Assembly (NCBI RefSeq): GCF_014649735.1
Contig: NZ_BMTP01000017.1
Location: forward strand, 62,001-126,000
Direction: 5' to 3'
DNA: 64,000 nucleotides
From: Streptomyces lavendofoliae
GTDB lineage: Bacteria > Actinomycetota > Actinomycetes > Streptomycetales > Streptomycetaceae
Below are positions 8,549 to 18,038 of this stretch, one piece after another. How positions within the stretch are numbered: position 1 is the stretch's first letter; the number at the start of each line of letters is the position of its first letter. The translations under genes and the position numbers were made by a program. The notes beneath the pieces are model-generated. The model saw only the letters and a program-made list of their open reading frames with translations, had not been told where the DNA came from and ran no database searches.

Positions 8549-9769
8549 TCAGGCGGCGCGCCGTACGACGAGCGCCGCGTTGAAGCCGCCGTGCCCGCGG
8601 GCGAGGACCAGCGCGTTGCGCAGCCGCGCCTCCCGGGCCTGGCCGGTGACGAGGTCGACGCGGTACTCCGGGGCGGCCTCGGTCACGTGCGCGGTCGGCG
8701 GGATCACCCCGTCGCGCAGGGCGAGCAGGGCCGTCGCCACGTCCAGCGCCGCGCCTCCGGCGAGCAGCCGCCCGGTCATGGTCTTGGGCGCGGTCACCGG
8801 TACGCCGTGGGCCCCGAAGATCCCGGTGAGGGCCTCGGCCTCGATCCGGTCCGCCGCGGGCGTACCGGCGGCGTCGGCGAAGACGACGTCGATGTCGCCC
8901 GGGGTGAGACCGGCGTCCGCGATGGCGTACTCGGCGGCCCGGCGCAGCCCCGGCGGGCGGCCGGAGCCGGGGACCGGGTCGAGGGTCGCCGCGTACCCGG
9001 CGACCTCCCCGTACACCTGGGTGGCGCCGCGCTCCCGCGCCGACCGCTCGTCCTCGACGATGAGGATCGCGCCGCCCTCGCCCGGCACGTATCCGCCGGC
9101 GTCGGCCGCGAAGGGCAGGTACGCCCGCTCGGGGTCGTTCACCGTGCTCATCAGCCCGGAGGCGATCTGCGGGACCCAGCCCCAGGGGCAGATGGCCGCG
9201 TCCACGCCGCCGGAGATGACCGCCGGGAAGCCCTTGCGGACGTGGCGGCGGGCCTGGCCGATGGCGTCGATGCCGCCGGCCTGCTCGGTGAGGAGCACCC
9301 CGCTGGGGCCGCGCAGCTTGTGGCGGATGGAGATCTGACCGGTGTTGACGGCGTAGAACCAGGCGAAGGACTGGTACGCGCTGACGTACTCCTTGCCCTT
9401 GCTCCAGAGGTTCTCCAGCTCGCGCTGGCCGAACTCGACGGCCCCTCCGGACGCCGAGGTCACCACGCCGATGCCGAACTCGGGCATCTTCTCCGGGTCG
9501 ATGCCGGCGTCGGCCAGGGCCCAGTCCGCCGCCGTGAGGGCGAGGCGCGTCATGTGGTCGGTCTGCGGCATCAGCCGGCTCGGGATGTGCTCCTCGGCCA
9601 CGTAGTCGGACACCTCGCCCGCGACGCGCGACGGGTACTGTCCGGCGTCGAAGCGGGTGACCGGGCCCAGGCCGGACTCGCCCGCGAGGGTGGCCTTCCA
9701 GAAGTGCTCGGTCCCGAGCCCGTTGGGTGCGGTGACACCGAGGCCGGTCACCACGGTTGCCGTGGTCAT
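8549..9769 (-). CDS. Ketosynthase beta / chain length factor (CLF)
   Basis: A 406-residue ketosynthase-fold protein that pairs with KS-alpha and sets chain length. The nucleophile position reads TEQAGG, with Gln163 in place of Cys, the hallmark of a CLF. Thiolase-fold motifs such as VISGGVDAAICPWGW and PGEGGAILIVEDE are present. The ATG at 9769 overlaps the KS-alpha stop (ATGA) and has AGGAGA upstream, giving the equimolar coupling typical of KS-alpha/CLF. Residues lining the gate that would predict chain length cannot be read reliably without alignment. Confidence 0.96.
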   Translation of the reverse strand: MTTATVVTGLGVTAPNGLGTEHFWKATLAGESGLGPVTRFDAGQYPSRVAGEVSDYVAEEHIPSRLMPQTDHMTRLALTAADWALADAGIDPEKMPEFGIGVVTSASGGAVEFGQRELENLWSKGKEYVSAYQSFAWFYAVNTGQISIRHKLRGPSGVLLTEQAGGIDAIGQARRHVRKGFPAVISGGVDAAICPWGWVPQIASGLMSTVNDPERAYLPFAADAGGYVPGEGGAILIVEDERSARERGATQVYGEVAGYAATLDPVPGSGRPPGLRRAAEYAIADAGLTPGDIDVVFADAAGTPAADRIEAEALTGIFGAHGVPVTAPKTMTGRLLAGGAALDVATALLALRDGVIPPTAHVTEAAPEYRVDLVTGQAREARLRNALVLARGHGGFNAALVVRRAA

Positions 9770-11031
9770 GCGGTTCTCCTCTCCGGGCGGGCCAGCACCA
9801 TGGCGCTCTGGAAACCGCCGAAGCCGCTGCCCACGCTGAGCACCACGTCGGTCTTCTTCTCGCGGGCGGTCAGGGGGATGTAGTCGAGGTCCAGCTCGGG
9901 GTCGGGCTCGTGGAGGTTGGCGGTGGGCGGCAGCACACCGTGCTCCATGGCCAGGGCGCAGGCGGCGATCTCCAGGGAGCCGATCGCGCCGAGGGAGTGC
10001 CCGATCATCGACTTGATGGAGCTGATCGGGGTCTCGTACGCGTGGGCGCCGAGGCTGCGCTTGAAGGCGCCGGTCTCGTGGCGGTCGTTCATCTTGGTGC
10101 CGGAGCCGTGGGCGTTGATGTAGTCCACCGAGTCCGGGGCGAGGGCCGCCTCGCCGAGGGCGACGTCGATGGCCTCGGCCATCTCTCGGCCGTCGGGCTT
10201 GAGACCGGTCATGTGGTACGCGTTGCAACGGGAGGCGAATCCCGCGATCTCCGCGTAGATGTGGGCGCCCCGGCGGCGGGCGCTCTCCAGCTCCTCCAGG
10301 ACGAGGATCGCCGCGCCCTCTCCGAGCACGAGGCCGCTGCGGGTCCGGTCGAAGGGCCGGCAGGCGCTCTCGGGGGTGTCGTTGCGGGGGGTGGTGGCGT
10401 GGATCGCGTCGAAGCAGGCCGAGGTGATCGGGGAGATCGGGGCCTCGGTGGCGCCGGCGATCATGACGTCGGCGGTGCCCTCCCGGATCAGGTCCACGGC
10501 GTGACCGAGCGAGTCCAGGCCCGAGGTGCAGCCGGTGGAGACGACGGCGGCCGGTCCCTCGGCGCCCGCCGCGCGGCCCACTTCGGCCGCCATCGAGCTG
10601 GGCACGAAGTGCCGGTACAGCTCGGGGACGGCGTACTCGTGGTCGACGTTCCACTTGCGGCCGCCGTCGCTGACCACCACGTACTCGCGCTCCAGGCTGG
10701 TGGTGCAGCCGACCGCGCTGCCCAGCGAGGTGCCGACGCGGCCCGGGTCGAGGGCGGCGATGTCGAGGCCGCTGTCGGTGAGGGCCTCGCGGGTGGAGAC
10801 GACCGCGAACTGCGCGGCCCGGTCGAGCCTGCGGATCTCCTGAGGGGTGAGCCCCGCGGCCGCCGGGTCGAAGTCGCACTCGGCGGCGACCTGCGAGCGG
10901 AACGGGGAGGGGTCGTAGAAGGAGATGCGGCGGGTGGCGGTACGCCCCGCCGTGAGGAGGTTCCAGTACTCCTTCACCCCGACCCCGCCGGGGGCCACGA
11001 CGCCCAGTCCGGTGATGGCGACTCTGCGCAT
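9766..11031 (-). CDS. Ketosynthase alpha (type II minimal PKS)
   Basis: A 421-residue condensing enzyme. The catalytic Cys168 lies in VSTGCTSGLDS, the exact signature of aromatic type II KS-alpha. The two catalytic His residues are in INAHGSGTKMND and KSMIGHSLGAIGS. It forms a heterodimer with the coupled CLF and catalyses iterative Claisen condensation of malonyl-ACP. The ATG at 11031 follows GAAGGCGAGG. Upstream, 297 nt (11032-11328) separate it from the carboxylase gene; this gap holds no gene that I can see and may contain a SARP-dependent promoter. Confidence 0.97.
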   Translation of the reverse strand: MRRVAITGLGVVAPGGVGVKEYWNLLTAGRTATRRISFYDPSPFRSQVAAECDFDPAAAGLTPQEIRRLDRAAQFAVVSTREALTDSGLDIAALDPGRVGTSLGSAVGCTTSLEREYVVVSDGGRKWNVDHEYAVPELYRHFVPSSMAAEVGRAAGAEGPAAVVSTGCTSGLDSLGHAVDLIREGTADVMIAGATEAPISPITSACFDAIHATTPRNDTPESACRPFDRTRSGLVLGEGAAILVLEELESARRRGAHIYAEIAGFASRCNAYHMTGLKPDGREMAEAIDVALGEAALAPDSVDYINAHGSGTKMNDRHETGAFKRSLGAHAYETPISSIKSMIGHSLGAIGSLEIAACALAMEHGVLPPTANLHEPDPELDLDYIPLTAREKKTDVVLSVGSGFGGFQSAMVLARPERRTA

Positions 11032-11328
11032 GCCGCTACCTCGCCTTCGACGGGGCCGAATGCCCCCACGGGCACCTGCCGGATGGAACTGTGCGGGCCA
11101 CTGTCGATCCCTTCGTCCGTGTCACTGCTGAAGCCGTTTCGGTGCGGGACGGCGCCGGCGCGGAGGCCGGGCCACTACGGCGGCCGGGGCTGTTCGGGGT
11201 GGGAACGCCCCGGCCGGCCGGACCGGACGGGCGCCCGCTCGTGACGTGCCGCCGTTTCCGGTGACGCCATGGAACGTCCGTCGGCTCGATCGGCGCTCGC
11301 GCCCCCATGGACCAGCCGCGCCGGGCCG

Positions 11329-12918
11329 TCATGTGGGGACGTTGCCGTGCTTGCGAGCAGGCACTTCCGCCTTCTTGGCCCGCAGCATGGCGAGCGAGCG
11401 GATCAGTGTGCGGCGGGTCTCGGCCGGCTCGATGACGTCGTCGACGAGCCCGCGCTCGGCCGCGTAGTAGGGGTGCATCAGCTCGGACTTGTACTCCTGG
11501 ATGCGCTGTGCCCGCAGCGCCTCGGGGTCGTCCGAGGCGGCGATCTCCCGGCGGAAGATGACGTTCGCCGCGCCCTCGGCGCCCATGACGGCGATCTCGT
11601 TGGTGGGCCAGGCGAACGACAGGTCGGCCCCGATGGAGCGGGAGTCCATGACGATGTACGCGCCGCCGTACGCCTTGCGCAGCACCAGGGAGATGCGGGG
11701 CACGGTGGCGTTGCAGTACGCGTACAGCAGCTTCGCCCCGTGCCGGATGATGCCGTTGTGTTCCTGGTCGACGCCCGGGAGGAAGCCGGGGACGTCGACG
11801 AGGGTCACCAGCGGGATGTTGAAGGCGTCGCAGGTCGACACGAACCGGGCGGCCTTCTCGCTGGCGTGGATGTCCAGGACTCCCGCGAGGGAGGCCGGCT
11901 GGTTGGCGACGATGCCGACCGTGTGCCCGTCGAGGCGGGCGAGCGCGCACACCACGTTGCGCGCCCAGCCCTCGTGGACCTCGAAGATCTCGCCGTCGTC
12001 GACGATCTCCTCGATCACGCCCCGGATGTCGTAGCTGCGTCCGGGATCGGCCGGCACCAGGTCGGCGAGGGCCTCGGTGCGGCGGTCCGGCGAGTCGTCG
12101 CCCCGTGCCGGTGGCGGCAGTTCGCGGTTGTTCGAGGGCAGCAGCGACAGGAGGAACCGTACGTCCTCCAGGCATTCGGCCTCGTCGTCGTACGCGAAGT
12201 GGCAGACGCCGGAGGCGGTGGCGTGGACGTCGGCGCCGCCCAGGCCGTTGTGGGTGATCTTCTCGCCGGTCACCGCCTGCACCACGTCGGGTCCGGTGAT
12301 GAACATCTGGGCCGTCTCCCGCACCATGAACACGAAGTCGGTGAGGGCCGGGGAGTACGCGGCGCCGCCGGCGCAGGGCCCGAGCATCACGCTGATCTGC
12401 GGGATGACCCCGGACGCCGCGACGTTGCGCCGGAAGATGCCGCCGTAGCCGGCCAGCGCGGTGACGCCCTCCTGAATGCGGGCGCCGGCCCCGTCGTTGA
12501 GGCTGACCAGCGGGGCCCCGGCGGCCTCGGCCAGGTCCATGACCTTGTGCACCTTGGCGGCGTGGGCCTCTCCGAGCGCTCCCGCGAAGACGCGGAAGTC
12601 GTGCGCGTAGGCGAAGACGGTACGGCCGTGGACCAGCCCCCAGCCGATCACGACGCCGTCCCCGTGCGGTTTCCTGTCCTCCAGGCCGAAGCCGACGGCC
12701 CGGTGCCGCCGGAGCGGCTCGATCTCGGTGAACGTGTCCGGGTCGAAGAGCAGCTCGAGGCGTTCGTGGGCGGTGAGCTTGTTCTTGGCGTGCTGCCGCC
12801 GGGTGGCCTCGGGGTCGGGCCCGCGGCTCACCTCCTCCTTGAGGCGGCGCAGCTCATCGGCGGCTCGTCGCAGGTCAGGGGCAGCCTGGGTGACCGTCAG
12901 GTCGTCGAGGATCGTCAT
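11329..12918 (-). CDS. Acyl-CoA carboxylase beta (carboxyltransferase) subunit
   Basis: A 529-residue carboxyltransferase of the PccB/AccD class, which moves CO2 from carboxybiotin to acetyl- or propionyl-CoA. Crotonase-fold oxyanion motifs are visible in both halves: GAGARIQEGV and GPCAGGAAYSPALTDF at the N-side, and DVPGFLPGVDQEHNG then RKAYGGAYIVMDS at the C-side. In aromatic PKS clusters this gene boosts malonyl-CoA. No biotin-carrying alpha subunit is in the window, but a matching epsilon subunit lies at 24399. It follows the SARP gene by 45 nt and lacks a clear ribosome site. Confidence 0.94.
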   Translation of the reverse strand: MTILDDLTVTQAAPDLRRAADELRRLKEEVSRGPDPEATRRQHAKNKLTAHERLELLFDPDTFTEIEPLRRHRAVGFGLEDRKPHGDGVVIGWGLVHGRTVFAYAHDFRVFAGALGEAHAAKVHKVMDLAEAAGAPLVSLNDGAGARIQEGVTALAGYGGIFRRNVAASGVIPQISVMLGPCAGGAAYSPALTDFVFMVRETAQMFITGPDVVQAVTGEKITHNGLGGADVHATASGVCHFAYDDEAECLEDVRFLLSLLPSNNRELPPPARGDDSPDRRTEALADLVPADPGRSYDIRGVIEEIVDDGEIFEVHEGWARNVVCALARLDGHTVGIVANQPASLAGVLDIHASEKAARFVSTCDAFNIPLVTLVDVPGFLPGVDQEHNGIIRHGAKLLYAYCNATVPRISLVLRKAYGGAYIVMDSRSIGADLSFAWPTNEIAVMGAEGAANVIFRREIAASDDPEALRAQRIQEYKSELMHPYYAAERGLVDDVIEPAETRRTLIRSLAMLRAKKAEVPARKHGNVPT

Positions 12919-12963
12919 CGGCCGAACGTAGGCAGCTCGGCTCGAGACGTACTGGAGCAGATG

Positions 12964-13758
12964 TCAGCCCGTAGTCGACAGCGGCAGCTCCAGCGCCGGG
13001 TCGGCGGAGAGCACCGCGTGGTGCAGCCGCTGCAACCGGGGCGAGGGCTCCAGGCCGAGCTCGTCGATGAGCGTGCCGCGCAGCCGCTGGTACGCCTCCA
13101 GGGCCCGCCAGGCCGCGCCGGCGCGGTGCAGCGCGGTCATCAGCTGGGCGCAGAAGTTCTCGTGCATGGGGTGCTTGGCGACCAGGACGCGCAGTTCGGG
13201 AACGATCTCCGTGTGGCGGCCGAGCCACAGGTCGGCGTCGATCCGCCGTTCGAGGGCGGCCATCCGGTCCTCCTCCAGCCGCAGCACCTCCAGTTCCAGG
13301 ACGGGGCCGACGCGGACGTCCACCAGGGCGGGTCCCTGCCACATCCGCAGGGCGCCGCCGAGCAGTTCGGAGGCGGCGTAGTGGTCGCCCGCCTCGTGCG
13401 CGGCGCGTCCCGACGCGGCCAGCCGGCCGAACTCCTGCACGTCGATCTGGCCGGGCTGGACCTGGAGGAGGTAGCCCCCGTGCTGGGTGACCAGGACGTC
13501 CTTGGCCTGGCGGGTGGGGTCGCCGTCCAGCGCGGCGGTGAGCTTGCGGCGCAGCTGGAGGATGTACGTCTGCAGGGTGGTGGCCGCGCTGCGGGGGATG
13601 TCCTCGCCCCAGATCTCCGCCATCAGCGTCGGGACGGTCACCACGCGGTCGGCCTGCAGGGCGAGCAGGGACAGTATCTGTCGCGGCTTGGCGGCGGTCG
13701 GCACGATGGACACCCCGTTCTCACGGGCTGCCAGCGGTCCGAGGACCTTGATCTCCAT
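12964..13758 (-). CDS. SARP-family pathway activator
   Basis: A 264-residue Streptomyces antibiotic regulatory protein. An N-terminal winged-helix (OmpR-like) DNA-binding domain spans about residues 1-95, with TLMAEIWGEDIPRSAATTLQ and the YILQLRRKL helix. A bacterial transcriptional activation domain follows to about 250. The length matches ActII-ORF4-type SARPs. The ATG at 13758 has AGGAGGG upstream. It sits at the head of the minus-strand minimal-PKS operon, divergent from the RiPP-like genes, so it probably switches on the PKS genes and may act on the shared intergenic region. Confidence 0.94.
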   Translation of the reverse strand: MEIKVLGPLAARENGVSIVPTAAKPRQILSLLALQADRVVTVPTLMAEIWGEDIPRSAATTLQTYILQLRRKLTAALDGDPTRQAKDVLVTQHGGYLLQVQPGQIDVQEFGRLAASGRAAHEAGDHYAASELLGGALRMWQGPALVDVRVGPVLELEVLRLEEDRMAALERRIDADLWLGRHTEIVPELRVLVAKHPMHENFCAQLMTALHRAGAAWRALEAYQRLRGTLIDELGLEPSPRLQRLHHAVLSADPALELPLSTTG

Positions 13759-14023
13759 GTGTATGCCCTCCTCTTCCCGTTTCCGCGGCCGTTCCCGGTA
13801 CGGGACGGCCGCCGGCCCCGGAGCCCAGCTCTGGAGCCTGGAGCGAGCCTGGCATCAGCGGTGTTGGAGCCCCAGTGAGAGGGTCACGAGGGCGGGCATG
13901 AAAATGTCATACCGCGGTGGTGACTCCCACACTGTGCCGCCGGACTCACCGGGCAGCAGAATCCGTGGCCTCGGCACGTCGAACACACCACGTTCGTTCG
14001 ACCGACTCATGAGGGGGATTCTC
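13759..14023. promoter_or_regulatory. Divergent promoter region, SARP / precursor peptide
   Basis: This 265-nt intergenic region between the divergent SARP and precursor genes must carry promoters in both directions. It contains closely spaced repeats of the form CTGGAGC (near 13830-13845) that could be SARP heptamer sites. A locally AT-richer stretch (13895-13912) could hold a -10 region. No exact consensus promoter is evident. Confidence 0.45.
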
Positions 14024-14359
14024 GTGAACACCACCATGACCACCGCCCGTACGGAGGCGGACAGACCCAGCGCGGCGACCATCCCTGGCGGATCCACCGG
14101 CGTCCTTCCTGCCGATCACCGATCCGCCCTGCTCACGGCCCTCGCGGGGCTGGAGCCGAAGATGGCGCAGCGGTACATGACGGACCCGGCCTCGGTGCTC
14201 GCGGAGTTCGGGCCGGCGGCGGAGCCGGTGTACGGGGGCGGGGACTTCGTCCGGGAACTGGTGATCGAGGACCTGGACCGGCCGGGGGTCGCGGACGGCC
14301 TCGCGGGCTGCCGCTGCTACGTTCCGCTGGCGCGGGAAGCCGGGATGGTGCGTGCATGA
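14024..14359 (+). CDS. Candidate RiPP (TOMM) precursor peptide
   Basis: A 111-residue protein from GTG 14024, preceded by GAGGGGG at 8 nt; an ATG at 14009 is possible but lacks a site. Its stop overlaps the YcaO start (ATGA), the usual arrangement of a precursor before its modifying enzyme. Residues 47-62 (MAQRYMTDPASVLAEFG) match the DPxxxLxxxG pattern of nitrile-hydratase-like leaders, and a GGG follows at 71-73. The remaining 38 residues carry the only two Cys, as GCRCYVPL near residue 97, the natural substrates for cyclodehydration. It could instead be a leader-like accessory protein. Confidence 0.6.
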   Translation: MNTTMTTARTEADRPSAATIPGGSTGVLPADHRSALLTALAGLEPKMAQRYMTDPASVLAEFGPAAEPVYGGGDFVRELVIEDLDRPGVADGLAGCRCYVPLAREAGMVRA

Positions 14360-16632
14360 CGACTCCGGGCCTTGCCGGCACGGAGTTGCCGGTCGGTTTC
14401 AAGAGGCACCTGCGAGTCGAGGCGATCGCCGGCGACGCCGTCTACCTGTTGTCCGAGCAGGGCACCACCGCTCTGCAGGGGCAGGACGTGCAGACTCTGG
14501 TGACGCTGCTCGACGGGACCCGGACCCTGCCGGACGTGCTGCGCGAGGCGTCGGCCGTGCTGGGTCCCGCCAAAGCGGCCCGGATGATCGCGGAACTGGT
14601 GAAGGCCGACCTCATCGGCTACCGCGACCCGGCGGCGGACGCGTCGACCGACGCCTACTGGGAGTTCGCCGGCCTCAGTGGGCCCGACGCCTCCGCGTCG
14701 CTCCAGCGCACGCAGGTCGAGCTGCTGACGCTGGGGCGGGTGGACAGCGACCTCGCCCGCGCCGAGTGCCTGGCGGCCGGGCTGCGGGTCGCCGATCCGG
14801 GCCAGGGGGGCCCGGCGGCGCTCACCCTCGTCCTGTGCGACGACTACCTCGACCCCCGGCTGGCCGGGGTCGGCACACGCCACCGGGCCGCCGGCCGGCC
14901 GTGGCTGCTGGCCAAGCCCTGCGGCGCGGAGACCTGGGTGGGTCCGGTGTTCGGCGGGGCGGCCGAGGGGCCCTGCTGGGAGTGCCTGGCACACCGGCTG
15001 CGTGGGCACCGGGCCTCCCGCACCCCGGTTCTGCACGCCCTCGGGCTCGCGGGAACGGTCCCGGTGCCCGAGGCGTCGCTGGCCACCGTGCGGGCGCTGG
15101 GACTGCACACCGCGGTGCTGGAGGCGGCCAAGTGGGCGGCGGGGATGCGCTACGAGGGCCAGAACGCCGTCCGTACCCTGGACACCCGTACGCTGCGCAC
15201 CCGCCAGCACCCGGTGACACGGCGGCCACAGTGCGCCACCTGCGGTGATCCCGGCCTGGTGGCGGCCCGGGTACGACGTCCCCTCGTGCCGGTGTCGCGG
15301 CCGAAGGCGGAGGCCGAGGGCAGCAACGACCGGGCGTACGACGCCCGGACCGTGCTGGCGCGCTACCGGCACCTGGCCGATCCCGTCACCGGCGTCGTCG
15401 CCGAGGTGCGGCCGGCGCCCGACGCTCCGGAGGGGCTCAACCGGTACGTGGCCGGCCGCAACCTGGCGTTCACCGGGGGCCGTTCGCTGGCGGGGCTCCG
15501 CGGGGGCCTGCGCGGGCAGAGCGGGGGGAAGGGAACGACCCCGCTGGAGGCCGAGGTGGGGGCGTTGTGCGAGGCGGTGGAACGTTACTGCGGGACCCGT
15601 CAGGGCGACGAGCCCACCGTGCGGGACACCCTGCGGGGGCTCGGGGACGCCGCCCTGCACCCCAACGACTGCCAGCTGTACGACGAACGGCAGTTCGCCC
15701 ACCGCGAGCGGTGGAACGCGGTGCACTCGCCCTTCCAGTACGTACCGCGGCGCTTCGACCCGCTCGCGCCCACGGACTGGACCCCGGTGTGGTCCCTCAC
15801 CGCCGGCACGCACCGGTTCCTGCCCACGTCGATGCTCTACTTCGACGCGCACACCGACGCCGTCTCCGGCGGTCCGTTCGCCGACTCCAACGGCAACGCG
15901 GCGGGCAGCAGCCTGGAGGACGCCGTCGTGCAGGGCTTCCTGGAGCTGGTCGAGCGGGACGCCGTGGCCCTGTGGTGGTACAACCGCACCCGCCATCCCG
16001 AGGTGGACCTCGACGCCTTCGACGAACCGTGGCTCGCCGGAACGCGCGCGGCGTACGGACGGCTGCGCCGGGAGATGTGGGTGCTCGACCTGACCGCCGA
16101 CTTCGGGATACCGGTGATGGCGGCCGTCTCCCGGCGCGGGGACACGGCCGCCGAACACATCGCCCTGGGTTTCGGGGCCCATTTCGACCCGCGACTGGCC
16201 CTGCGCCGTGCGGTCACCGAGATGACTCAACTGCTGCCGCCCGCTCCGGACACGCGCAACTTCCACACGCTCGACGGCGACACGCGCACCTGGCTGCTCA
16301 AAGCGACCGTCAGGAATCAGCCATACCTGATACCGGATCACGCCGAGACGCCCCGAGTGCCGGGTGATTACACCTATCTCCGGCGGGGCGACCTGAGGGA
16401 CGACATCACGGCCGCCGAGGCTCTGGTGCACGCCCGGGGCATGGAACTGCTGGTGCTCGATCAGACCCGCCCTGACGTGGGGCTTCCGGTGGCGAAAGTG
16501 GTGATCCCGGGGATGCGGCACTTCTGGGCCAGATTCGCCCCGGGCCGGCTGTTCGACGTACCGGTCGGTCTCGGACGGCTCACCAGCCCCACCAAGTACG
16601 CCGATCTCAACCCCATTCCGCTGTTCGTCTGA
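14356..16632 (+). CDS. TOMM cyclodehydratase: fused leader-binding/E1-like and YcaO domains
   Basis: A 758-residue fusion. The N-terminal half (about 1-320) resembles the leader-binding, E1-like partner of azoline synthases. It ends in a zinc-type tetrathiolate: C207/C210 (CWEC) and C293/C296 (CATC). The C-terminal half is a YcaO domain with ATP-site segments EVGALCEAVERYCG (about 395-410) and GSSLEDAVVQGFLELVERDA (about 515-535). It ends in NPIPLFV, close to the Pro-rich tail of TOMM YcaO proteins. The enzyme should use ATP to convert Cys/Ser/Thr of the upstream peptide to azolines. No SagB-type dehydrogenase is seen nearby. Confidence 0.9.
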   Translation: MTTPGLAGTELPVGFKRHLRVEAIAGDAVYLLSEQGTTALQGQDVQTLVTLLDGTRTLPDVLREASAVLGPAKAARMIAELVKADLIGYRDPAADASTDAYWEFAGLSGPDASASLQRTQVELLTLGRVDSDLARAECLAAGLRVADPGQGGPAALTLVLCDDYLDPRLAGVGTRHRAAGRPWLLAKPCGAETWVGPVFGGAAEGPCWECLAHRLRGHRASRTPVLHALGLAGTVPVPEASLATVRALGLHTAVLEAAKWAAGMRYEGQNAVRTLDTRTLRTRQHPVTRRPQCATCGDPGLVAARVRRPLVPVSRPKAEAEGSNDRAYDARTVLARYRHLADPVTGVVAEVRPAPDAPEGLNRYVAGRNLAFTGGRSLAGLRGGLRGQSGGKGTTPLEAEVGALCEAVERYCGTRQGDEPTVRDTLRGLGDAALHPNDCQLYDERQFAHRERWNAVHSPFQYVPRRFDPLAPTDWTPVWSLTAGTHRFLPTSMLYFDAHTDAVSGGPFADSNGNAAGSSLEDAVVQGFLELVERDAVALWWYNRTRHPEVDLDAFDEPWLAGTRAAYGRLRREMWVLDLTADFGIPVMAAVSRRGDTAAEHIALGFGAHFDPRLALRRAVTEMTQLLPPAPDTRNFHTLDGDTRTWLLKATVRNQPYLIPDHAETPRVPGDYTYLRRGDLRDDITAAEALVHARGMELLVLDQTRPDVGLPVAKVVIPGMRHFWARFAPGRLFDVPVGLGRLTSPTKYADLNPIPLFV

Positions 16633-16721
16633 TTTCGGATGCGGGTCGCTAGCAGTGGCCCGGGGGCAACGGAAAGTCATAGCATGCGGCTCGCCATCAC
16701 AGTCCGGGGCGAGGAGGGGCG

Positions 16722-18011
16722 ATGCCGGAGTGGAGCGAGCGCGTGGAACGGCCCTGGTCATGGCACACCGCGAGGCGAACACGCGGGGACCGCGGCCCGC
16801 ATCCGGAGGAGATCGGTACGGAACAGCCCCCGCCCGTCCTGCGACCGCACGTCCCCGCACCACGGCTGGCACGGGCGATCATCACCGCGGCTCTCCTGTG
16901 CTACAGCACGATCACCGTGCTCAACGTCATCAGGATGAGGCCCGGAACCAGCCAACTGGTGCTGTGCCTGGCCCTCGTGGTCGTGGTGTTCTCGGTCCAG
17001 TTCGTCATCTCCGCCCCCAAGGCGCGCCGCTGGCCGGTGCGCAGGAAACTGACCGTCCTGTCCCTGCAGGCACTGCTGACGTTCCTGCCGCTCGTCTGGT
17101 TCGGCAACAACTGGGGCAGCATGGAGGGGCCGCTCGCCGCCTCGCTGCTCCTGTTGTTGCCGCCCAGGTTCGGCTGGGTCTGCTACGGGTTGCTCATCTG
17201 CTACATCCCGGTCTACAACTGGCTGGTCGGCGCGTCGGTCGACCTGATCCTGTACTTCACCCTCGCCGGCATCCTGTCCGGTCTGGTCATCTACGGTCTG
17301 ACCCGGCTCGCCGACCTCGTCCACGAGGTGCACGCCACCCGTGAGCAGATGGCCAGGATGGCCGTCACGCAGGAGCGGCTGCGGTTCGCGCGGGACCTGC
17401 ACGACCTGCTCGGGTACAGCCTTTCGGCCATCGCGCTGAAGGGGGAGCTGATCCAGCGGCTGGTGCCCGTCCGGCCGGAGCAGGCCGCCGAGGAGACCGC
17501 CGACCTGCTGCGGGTGGCCCGTCAGGCGCTCTCCGACGTACGCCTGGTGTCCAGCGGGTACCGCGACATGTCCCTGTGCGACGAGGCGGAATCGGCGGGG
17601 GCCGTGCTCGCGGCGGCCGACGTGCGGGCGGAGGTCCAGGTCGAGTGCGGGCGCCTCCACCCGGCCGTCGACACCGTCCTCGCCACCGCGCTGCGCGAGG
17701 GCGTGACGAACATTCTCCGCCACAGTGGCGTACAAGTATGTAGCATCAAGGCACTTGTCGAAGGGGAAACGGTCCGGCTGACGCTGGTCAACGACCGCCC
17801 GCACGAGGAACCGGACCATGTCTCGCCGATCGTCCGGCGCGGCGGAAGCGGCCTGGACAACCTCCGGACGCGCTTCGCCTCCATCGGCGGCGGCCTGAGC
17901 GCGGGCGTGCGGGAGGACGGACGTTTCCACCTCGAAGCCTGGGCACCGCTCCGCCCGCGGACCGACGGAGCGGGAGCCCCGGACGCGGTCCGGGAGAGAG
18001 CCGCGGCCTGA
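16722..18011 (+). CDS. Sensor histidine kinase (HisKA_3, NarL-partner type)
   Basis: A 429-residue membrane kinase. About five or six hydrophobic segments lie between residues 50 and 200. The dimerisation/phosphoacceptor helix RFARDLHDLLGYSLSAIALK with His227 follows, then an HATPase domain with LREGVTNILRHS (N box) and RRGGSGLDNLRTRF (G box). GGAGGGG precedes ATG 16722. It is 89 nt after the YcaO gene and is followed by its response regulator. The pair plausibly senses an envelope signal or the product and regulates the module. Confidence 0.92.
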   Translation: MPEWSERVERPWSWHTARRTRGDRGPHPEEIGTEQPPPVLRPHVPAPRLARAIITAALLCYSTITVLNVIRMRPGTSQLVLCLALVVVVFSVQFVISAPKARRWPVRRKLTVLSLQALLTFLPLVWFGNNWGSMEGPLAASLLLLLPPRFGWVCYGLLICYIPVYNWLVGASVDLILYFTLAGILSGLVIYGLTRLADLVHEVHATREQMARMAVTQERLRFARDLHDLLGYSLSAIALKGELIQRLVPVRPEQAAEETADLLRVARQALSDVRLVSSGYRDMSLCDEAESAGAVLAAADVRAEVQVECGRLHPAVDTVLATALREGVTNILRHSGVQVCSIKALVEGETVRLTLVNDRPHEEPDHVSPIVRRGGSGLDNLRTRFASIGGGLSAGVREDGRFHLEAWAPLRPRTDGAGAPDAVRERAAA

Positions 18012-18038
18012 AACGGACGCCGATGACGGGGGTTTTTG

